From Miscanthus floridulus (lineage: Eukaryota; Streptophyta; Magnoliopsida; Poales; Poaceae), in contig NC_089598.1 in assembly GCF_019320115.1 (NCBI RefSeq), forward strand, positions 83,162,059-83,226,058: DNA of 64,000 nt. Direction: 5' to 3'. Both the position numbers and the translations under genes were made by a program. The notes under the pieces are model-generated. The model was not told the DNA's origin. It saw only the letters and a program-made list of their open reading frames with translations, and did not search any database. Every line of letters starts with the position of its first letter. Position 1 is the first letter of the stretch. This document shows positions 57,561 through 64,000 of the stretch, piece after piece.

Positions 57561-58370
57561 TAGATTTTTCAGACTCCTACTTTATTTTGATAGGAGAGAG
57601 AAAAACGACTCGTATGAACGACACTATTACCGGGGCGTGGGCCAAGAACGTGCTCAAAACCTTTTTGTCGTCGTGGCTTGCCTCGCGTTGCCTCAACCGG
57701 CAAAGCAAAGTGAGTTTTGCTTTCTTGCTGGTTCTCTCGTTCTCCATTTCCTCCCATCTTCATATAGACTGCGAGCTCATCAATGCTAGGGCCTGAAGCA
57801 ACCTTGATCGTGCAGGAGAGAGGATTTGGCTCGCATACACGGGCAAGAAAAATCCTTGCTGAGGTGAGCGAGGCTACTAAGCAAAAGAAGATTTTAGATG
57901 CTAACCAAACGAATGTCCTTACTAAGCAAGGCAAAGCGAGGGATTTTTTTTTAGAGTAAGCGAGGGAACTTTTAAGAACGAAGCATGCCCTAGATTTGAT
58001 TAGAACAAGTCCTTGTACCAGCCCATCTAGCCCCTCAGGCCCAACAACAAAGCCCCTAGGCCTCGTCGGCTTGGACGCCTCATGCCCCGAACGGCCAAGC
58101 GCCCAACACGCCCGCCACTTGCGTTTCTCGCTTCTCCCAGCTTCACCCGTGACCCTCACCCAAGCCATTGAGGAGCACCACTGCACCGCCCGGAGTGGAC
58201 CACTGGAGCCAGAGCCTGAAAGCGCCCCTTGCACGGTTGCACCTCACAGCCTTACCGACTCACCCCCCCTCGTGCCCACCGCTCTAGATCTCTGCAATCA
58301 CGACCAACAAGAGCCGCGGTAGCAGAGCCACGACGTGTCGACGACGGTGGAGGCCGACACCTCTCGTTTA
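57560..58370. other. Unassigned mixed-composition DNA
   Basis: A 221-codon minus-strand frame (57569-58234) spans this interval but has no recognised domain and no splice context, and its composition is not clearly coding. Fragments such as TTAAAAGTTCCCTCGCTT near 57960 hint at an old DNA transposon. No call is made. Confidence 0.35.
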
Positions 58371-58371
58371 A

Positions 58372-59425
58372 AGGTGACACCGGGGATCCGATCCCCGATT
58401 CCCCGTGGAGAATTCTCCTATTAAGGGACGGGGATGGGGAGATTTTATTCCCCGTGGGAAAGAAAACGGGAGGAAATCTATCCCCGTCGGGTCTGGCGGG
58501 TACGGGGATGGTTCTCCATCCCCCGTACCCGATCCCCGCATCCCCGCCCCGTTAAGGAGTATACTCCGCATGCGAGCTGTAAAGTTTAGCCCAAATCGGC
58601 CCAAGTCCATCAAACACATGGAGTATATAACCAAATTCCTAACCCTAGTTCCCAGTATCCCCACTCGGCCACCCCTCCCACAGCCGCCATATTCACGCAT
58701 CCACGCCAGGCGCGGACACGAATCCTCACCGCCGGTCGTCGCCAGCTGCTGGGCGCGACTCATGCGACCGTTGTGCCTAGTGCCGCGGTGCTGCAGCGCC
58801 TCCAGCGGCACTGCCGAGACGCGATGCCCAGTTTGCGTAGGCTCACCTCGTCCATCCCGCATCCAGCCTCACCCCCTAAGTTGCAGTCGCCATCACCATG
58901 CATGCCACGAAGAGCAGAAGAGGACATGCGCCACCGGTCGGCATGACTGCATGCACTCGGTCTCTGCCCAGGGACGCTGCCCAATCATTCTTTGCTTTCT
59001 CTCCTCGGTCTGAATACTCAAGTTCTCTCTGCTTTCTCTCTGCTCGTTCTGCAGGAAAGCAGCGTCAATGTGTTGAAGCTGAACCATTATTGATTTGTCA
59101 TTTGTGAGATCTAGGGAGTTGTGAGGTGGGATCTGTTAAAGGAACTTGTAATTTGTAAAGTATTTTACGATCTCGTTTGATTGCAAGATGAGTTTTTCCT
59201 AGTATTTTTCAGTTTTGGATTGTTGATTTAGTAGATTGTTTTCTGATCTCATTGCGGGGACAGGGATCCCCATCGGGTATGAATTCCCCGCGGGGACGGG
59301 AATGGGAAGAAAATGTCCCCCGCGAGTCTTCACGGGGACGGGGATGGGAAAATCTGGACCCCGCGGGGACGGGGATAGGTAGGCGGAACCCGACGGGGAA
59401 TTCCCCGTTGCCATCTTGACTCTCA
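58372..59425. mobile_element. DNA element with inverted GGGGATCCCC-rich ends
   Basis: About 190 bp at the left (58372-58560) and 170 bp at the right (59255-59425) are built of GGGGA(C/T)GGGGAT, CCCCGTGG and GGGATCCCC(A/G)T motifs and are inverted relative to each other. The outermost bases are GGTGACACCGGGGATCC and, reverse-complemented, GATGGCAACGGGGAATTCC. The 0.7-kb centre has an unrecognised GC-rich segment with CCTAACCCTAGTTCCCAG. It resembles non-autonomous grass DNA transposons with long subterminal inverted repeats. Target duplication not determined. Confidence 0.6.
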
Positions 59426-60240
59426 TTGGCCCTGTCCCCGTGGCAGAGCTCCAGACTCCAACAAGGCCGCTCTCCTCTAGTCGTCTCCAGACTCCAGCTC
59501 TCCGCGATCTCACCCAACAGGAGTAGCAACAATGCGACAGCAAGTTGCACATTTTTTTTAAGCAAAAGCAAACTGCGGATCTGGATCCCAGTTTTCAGAA
59601 GCTATGTCAAATTGGACCTAAACCCAAATAAAATGATGGCCGGCAAGGTAGACCCTAATATTTTTTTTAAAAAAAAGACCATATTACCTCCCTCGACTTT
59701 TGTGAAAGTCTGATTTTCCTCTCTGAATTCTAAAATCGGGTAAACCACCTCCCTAAACTTTTAAAACCGTTCATTTTACCTCCCTGACCGGTTATACGCG
59801 GTTTTCAAAGACGGTTTTGTTTTTTTTTTCTTTTTTAACTTATTTCAACTAAATCTTTGAAAAAAATTATAGTAAATCATAGAAAAATCATAAAATAGAA
59901 AATTCAATTTTGTTGGACTCCACATGAGTAGATCTACACAGTGAACATATAATATGGTATGTTTTAGTATACATTTTTTTTGCTGTAGTTTAGATATATG
60001 TTTTTCTATAATTAATTCATAGCTGCAGTTTTTATGGTTTAATTGTGGTGAAATTTTTATGATGGGCTAAGTATTATATGCTTAAATTATAGTAAAAATT
60101 TCATACTCACTAAGATAACGTGGATTTTTTCCTATTTTTTTGAAGGAAAAAAACAAAAGCCCAAGATTGCAGCTAGTGCCATTTGGGCCATTTGTGCCCG
60201 CGGGATAATTTCTGGGGCCTGTTGTAGTTTTGTTTATTAT
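59426..60240. other. Repeat-derived DNA with TACCTCCCT motifs
   Basis: TTACCTCCCTCGACTTTTG, ACCACCTCCCTAAACTTTTA and TTACCTCCCTGACCGGTT occur in series between 59690 and 59800, followed by AT-rich DNA. Such series mark one end of a grass DNA transposon, but the partner end was not found. No gene. Confidence 0.45.
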
Positions 60241-60241
60241 T

Positions 60242-60480
60242 CATTGAGGGCGCATTTAGTTCCCAAATTTTTTTAGGTTTGTTGGGCTACTGTTGCATTT
60301 TCGTTTATATTTGGTAATTAGTATCTAATTATGGACTAATTAGGTTCGAAAGTTTCGTCTCGTGATTTCTCATCTAACTGTGCAATTAGTGTTTTTTTTT
60401 CGTCTATATTTAATACTCTATACATGTACCGTAAGATTTGATGCGACACTTTAAGCTGAAAATTTGGCCCTGACTTGCCC
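60242..60480. mobile_element. Degraded TAGTT-family MITE
   Basis: The interior GTAATTAGTATCTAATTATGG, GACTAATTAGG and TTCGTCTCGTGATTTC matches the family at 2650-2890. The right terminus is lost. Another degraded relative lies at 60962-61270 (GACTAGTTAGGTTTAAAAG, GATTCGTCTCG, ending AACTAAACAGACC). Confidence 0.65.
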
Positions 60481-60596
60481 CGACGACCCAGAGTTCAGCG
60501 CCTTTGCATCGCGCGATCTTTTGTCTGCTTCTTTGCTCTGATTTGAATCTACTAACTTCCTCCGAGATCTCGTATGGCTGCTGTGTGTGCGACTCA

Positions 60597-60907
60597 GAGC
60601 ATGTTTGGTTTCTCTCTGTTAAAATTTAGCTATTAAAATTAGTGACTAAACTTTAGTTACTTCGGTTTGATTCTAGTGATTAAAAATGATTAAAGGCTAT
60701 TAAAGCAGTTCAACAAAGATCAAACTATCTCCTAATTAATATTCAAATCTGAATGGAGGACCAGCAATCCTTGTTTGCTGGGCACTTTAGGCCACTTTTA
60801 GCTACTCTTAAGTGACTAAACTACTTTAGTATCTTTTTAGTCAGTTTGTTTGGCAGTTTAGTAGATAAAGTGACTAAACTTCAGTAGGGTAACCAAACAT
60901 GCCCTTA
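60597..60907. mobile_element. Tourist-like MITE
   Basis: AGCATGTTTGGTTTCTC at the left and AACCAAACATGCCC at the right are inverted repeats; TTA follows the right end. The interior is rich in GTGACTAAAC motifs. No coding capacity. Confidence 0.65.
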
Positions 60908-61273
60908 TTGTGTGACCATTTCGAGTGGCCTCCCTCGTCGACAGTGCGATGGATAGACATGCCTTGTTTAAATTTAGGATGTAAATTTTGGGGTGACACA
61001 TCGAGTGTCACATGGGGTGTTTGATACTAATAAAAACAAATTACAGAATCCGTCAGTAACCCCTTGACGAATTTATTAAGCCTAATTAATCTGTCATTAG
61101 CACATATGTTACTATAGCACCATATTGTTAAAATCATGGACTAGTTAGGTTTAAAAGATTCGTCTCGTAAATTAGTCGTAAATTATATAATTAATTATTT
61201 TTTAGTTTATATTTAATATTTTATGTATGTGTCTAAATATGTGTAAACTTAAGGGGAGGAACTAAACAGACCA

Positions 61274-61282
61274 TAGTGCGAG
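61274..61282. repeat. 9-bp target site duplication of Pack-MULE 2
   Basis: TAGTGCGAG here is repeated exactly at 62922-62930, just outside the terminal inverted repeats. Confidence 0.92.
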
Positions 61283-61447
61283 GAGCTTTTTGGAATTCGA
61301 CCATCATGCAAAGTGGGATTCGGTGATTTGTCATCCCACAACGAGGCTTCGTCAGCTTGCCATTATGAAACACGACCCACTCGCTACCATGCCATCCGAT
61401 GAGTTTGGAACCTTTTCTTTCTCTTTTGCCCCTGTCCCTTTCACCGG

Positions 61448-62757
61448 AAGCCCCTCGCGGCGCTGGCGCTCCGCCACCGCTCGGGCGTGCCCCTCTCCGC
61501 CGCGCTCTCTGCGCTGCCCTCCGCGCCCGACCCAGCGTTGCTCCTCCTCGCAGCCTCCTCGCTCCTGGCCTCCGACCCCGTCCCGCTCATCTCCCTAGTC
61601 GCATGGGCGCACCTCCAGCCGTGGTTCGTCCCCTCCGACGACCTCTCCTCGCTCCTCGCCGCGCCTCTCCCGCCGGCCACTCACTCCTCCGAACTCCTCG
61701 CGCTCTTCGACGACACCCTCGGGCTCCCCGACCTCGCCGCCTTCCCCAAGACTCTCAACGCCGTCGTCTCCGCCCTCGCCGCCCACGGCCTCCTCGAGCC
61801 GGCCTTCTACTGCTTCAAGCGCCTCCGCGATGCCAGCTTCGGGGGCCTCGAGACGCCCGCATACAACGCCCTCCTCTCTCTGTTGCTCACCAGGGGCCTC
61901 GCCTTCAAGGCCTTCGAGGTGCTCGACCAAATGGCGACCTCGGGCTGCGCCCTCGACGAGGGCACGTACGAGCTCGCGGTGCCTGCACTGGCGCGGGCCG
62001 GGAGGATTGACGCTGCCCGCAAGATGTTCGATGAAACGAAGCAAAGGGAGGGAATGTACACTATGGTGGTCGAGGCCAATGCACGGCCATGGGGATGTAC
62101 AGAGAGATGGTGGCGGTCGGGCATCGGGTGAGCATAGCAGTGAGCACCGCCATGGTGGAGGCGCTGGTGAGATCTGGGAAGCTGGATGCTGGGATGGAGC
62201 TTTGGGAGGAGATGAGGAGGGGAGGGCTCCGACCAAGCTTTGGCTTGTACACTATGGTGGTCGAGGCCAATGCACGGTCTGGAAGGTTGGACATGGCTGC
62301 CAAGTTGTTTAGTGACATGGAGAAGTCTGGTTTCTTCCCTACGCCGGCCACATATGCCTGTCTAGTGGAAATGCATGCCTCGGCAGGGCAGGTGGATGCA
62401 GCAATGCGGTTGTATGACTCAGCGCGGCCGTTGCTTGAGGCATATGTCGCTGGGGCAGCGAAGGTGGGCTTGATTCTGTACACATCCATCCTTGCTCACT
62501 TGGTGCGGTGCCAGGACAAGAGCAGCGAGCGTGCAATCATGGACATCCTGAGTGCCAGCAAGCACAAGGCGCATGACTTCATGTGTGGGCTGTTCACTGG
62601 TCCGGAGCGGCGGAAGCAGCCTGTGCTCTCGTTCGTGCGCGAGTTCTTCCAGGGCATCGACTACGACAATGAGGAGAGCGCAGCCAGGTACTTCGTGAAC
62701 GTCCTGCTCAACTACCTGGTGCTCATGGGGCAGATGAACCGTGCCCGCTGTGTGTGG
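61448..62757 (+). pseudogene. Captured PPR (EMB2217 / At1g79490-like) fragment
   Basis: The left part (to 62131) encodes PLAALALRHRSGVPLSAALS, TPAYNALLSLLLTRGLAFKA and TYELAVPALARAGRIDAARK. The right part (62089-62757), in another frame, gives GMYREMVAVGHRVSIAVSTA, PSFGLYTMVVEANARSGRLD, PTPATYACLVEMHASAGQVD and SFVREFFQGIDYDNEE, ending NRARCVWN at the TIR. These match, from memory, plant mitochondrial PPR proteins of the At1g79490 type. A block of PPR repeats is missing between AMRLYD and SARPLLEAY, the C-terminal domain is absent, and a 32-bp duplicated patch joins the two frames. It is a non-functional fragment. Confidence 0.88.
62055..62086 (+). repeat. 32-bp patch identical to downstream PPR sequence
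   Basis: The 32 bases from TGTACACTATGG to AATGCACGG are identical to 62246-62277, 191 bp downstream in the same orientation. The downstream copy is in its native PPR context; the upstream copy sits exactly where the reading frame breaks. Confidence 0.88.
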
Positions 62758-62930
62758 AACAAAAAGGAAAGGGGCAGAAGAGGAAGAAAAGAGTCACAAA
62801 GCTCTCCGATGGCATTTTGGCATGGTGGCCATATTTCATAATGGCGATCCGGCGAAGCCCCGTTGCGAGATGGCATTTTGGCGAAGCCCGATTCCCATAA
62901 TGGTCGAATTCCAAAATGCCCTAGTGCGAG

Positions 62931-63367
62931 CATCTTTGGACTTTGGTGACCAGACGCTGACGCACTCACAGTCACAGTTCATTGGGCATTGGATTCTCCC
63001 TGATCTGCCCTGCTTCTTCATCAGTCTCAGGCAATCATCAGGCTTCAGCCAATCGTCTGCAAATTAATTTCCTTCCTCTGTTCCACTCCCATCCCGAATT
63101 AATCCCCTCTTAATTTCTCCGCACATTCTCTAGCTCTGAATTATATCAATCAGCCACCCTTAACTTCTCCCTTAATTTCCTGCCACGCTTGGTGATTTTT
63201 TTGTTGGCATCACATCAGCGAGCGCGTCCACCTTTGACGAAAGCTGATAGAGTGACAGGTCTCTGTCTCCCACCTATTGTTTCCTCCGTTCTGGAACTGG
63301 AAGCGGGAAGGTGAAGTTGTCTTGCACAACAGCACAAGGGAACTGTGGAGGAGGTGGAGGTGCAGCC
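62931..63367 (+). promoter_or_regulatory. PLD alpha upstream region
   Basis: About 440 bp lie between Pack-MULE 2 and the PLD start codon. They are CT-rich (TTCTCC, CTTAATTTC) and should contain the core promoter and 5' UTR. No TATA position or splice site is asserted. The MULE insertion therefore lies close to a host promoter. Confidence 0.45.
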
Positions 63368-64000
63368 ATGGCGCACCGGCTGCTGCACGGCACTCTCGAT
63401 GCGACCATCCTGGAGGCCGACCACCTCACCAACCCCACCCGCGCCACCGGCGGCGCCCCCGGGATCTTCCGCAAGGTAAAATCAGCCGACTCTATCTTCT
63501 CTTCATCGGAAATGCTAGCGGTAGCTTCCTTGCTTTGCTTCGTTCGGATTCAAGATCTGTTGTTCGTCTGATTCGTGCCGCGCGTGCAGTTCGTGGAGGG
63601 GTTCGAGGAGTCGCTCGGCCTCGGCCAGGGCTCCACGCGGCTGTACGCGACGGTGGACCTCGGCCGGGCGCGCGTGGGCCGGACGCGGGTCATCACCGGC
63701 GACCCCGTGAACCCGCGCTGGTACGAGGCGTTCCACATCTACTGCGCCCACTTCGCCTCCGACGTCGTCTTCTCCGTCAAGGCAGCGCAGCCCATCGGCG
63801 CCACGCTCATCGGCCGCGCCTACCTCCCCATCCGGGACCTCATCGCGGGCCAGGAGATCGAGCGGTCGCTCGACATCCTCGACGCCAGCAAGAAGCGGCT
63901 CCCGCACGGGCCCAAGATACGCGTGCGCCTGCGGTTCCAGGACGTGGCCGCTGACCGCCGCGGGTGGGGCCGGGGCGTCGGCGGCGCGCGGTACCCCGGC
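63368..64000 (+). CDS. PLDA: Phospholipase D alpha, first two exons (partial)
   Basis: PLD alpha hydrolyses phosphatidylcholine and related lipids to phosphatidic acid, a stress and ABA-signalling lipid, at membranes in a calcium-dependent way. Exon 1 is 63368-63475 (36 codons, MAHRLLHGTLDATILEADHL to GIFRK). Exon 2 starts at 63590 after GCGTGCAG and runs past the window edge. The visible product is the N-terminal C2 domain: KFVEGFEESLGLGQGSTRLY, ARVGRTRVITGDPVNPRWYE, FHIYCAHFASDVVFSVKAAQ and PIGATLIGRAYLPIRDLIAG, then RGVGGARYPG. The two HKD catalytic motifs lie beyond the window. The frame is intact as far as it can be read. Confidence 0.95.

Larger units (their letters stand above)
61283..62921. 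mobile_element. Pack-MULE 2 carrying a PPR gene fragment
   Basis: The element is 1,639 bp with inverted ends of about 150 bp (61283 to about 61440 and about 62765 to 62921), starting GAGCTTTTTGGAATTCGACC and, reverse-complemented, GGGCATTTTGGAATTCGACC. It has a perfect 9-bp duplication TAGTGCGAG. The whole interior is a rearranged piece of one pentatricopeptide-repeat gene on +. No transposase. The TIRs are more diverged toward the inside than at the tips. Confidence 0.94.

Noticed and set aside
57569..58234. 221-codon minus-strand frame
   Set aside because: No motif, no plausible start context, and it crosses repeat-like sequence; kept only as unassigned DNA.
61399..62010. 203-codon alternative frame in the PPR region
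   Set aside because: Arg/Pro-rich out-of-frame translation of the GC-rich PPR fragment; the PPR motifs are in the other frame.

Overview
The window is plant nuclear DNA, almost certainly from a grass of the Andropogoneae (sorghum, sugarcane or maize relatives). Genes have introns with GT/AG borders. Intergenic DNA is packed with grass-type MITEs, LTR retrotransposons and MULEs. A captured gene fragment closely resembles the maize BR2 / sorghum DW3 ABCB1 transporter from memory. Nothing prokaryotic, organellar or CRISPR-like was seen. The species call is inference.

Three host genes can be reconstructed exon by exon. (1) A PP2A 65-kDa scaffold (A) subunit on + at 31869-40156: 12 coding exons totalling 588 codons plus one extra base, which breaks the frame in exon 2. 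(2) A D-aminoacyl-tRNA deacylase 2 / GEK1 gene on - at 46182-56313: nine coding exons, 314 aa, intact, convergent with PP2A. (3) The start of a phospholipase D alpha gene on + from 63368, running off the right edge. A fourth, unrecognised Lys/Glu-rich gene (29716-30315, -) sits head-to-head with the PP2A gene and carries a frameshift. A decayed relative of it (15155-15656) and a PP2A-like 5' segment (about 22.05-22.65 kb) lie to the left in the same order and orientation, which suggests an old duplication of the divergent pair.

Layout: 1-2.6 kb has no recognisable gene. 2.65-3.7 kb holds a MITE and a TTA-flanked element carrying a MAP kinase kinase fragment. 4.3-8.4 kb is LTR-retrotransposon debris with minisatellites. 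8.4-14.03 kb is a minus-strand Gypsy gag-protease element with one 1.8-kb LTR. 14.03-21.8 kb is a local duplication, one copy split by a 4.4-kb LTR-like insertion. 22-27.2 kb holds the PP2A-like 5' segment, a Helitron Rep fragment and a Ulp1-like fragment. 27.29-29.61 kb is a Pack-MULE carrying fused ABCB1 and PI4K-gamma fragments. 29.7-40.2 kb is the divergent gene pair. 40.2-46.2 kb is MITE-rich. 46.2-56.3 kb is the DTD2 gene with several elements in its introns. 56.4-61.3 kb is repeat DNA. 61.28-62.92 kb is a second Pack-MULE carrying a PPR fragment. 63.4-64 kb is PLD alpha.

The main theme is gene-fragment capture: three TIR elements in 60 kb carry pieces of at least four different host genes, and each piece shows internal deletions or rearrangement. 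The intact genes are unlinked housekeeping or signalling functions and do not form a pathway.
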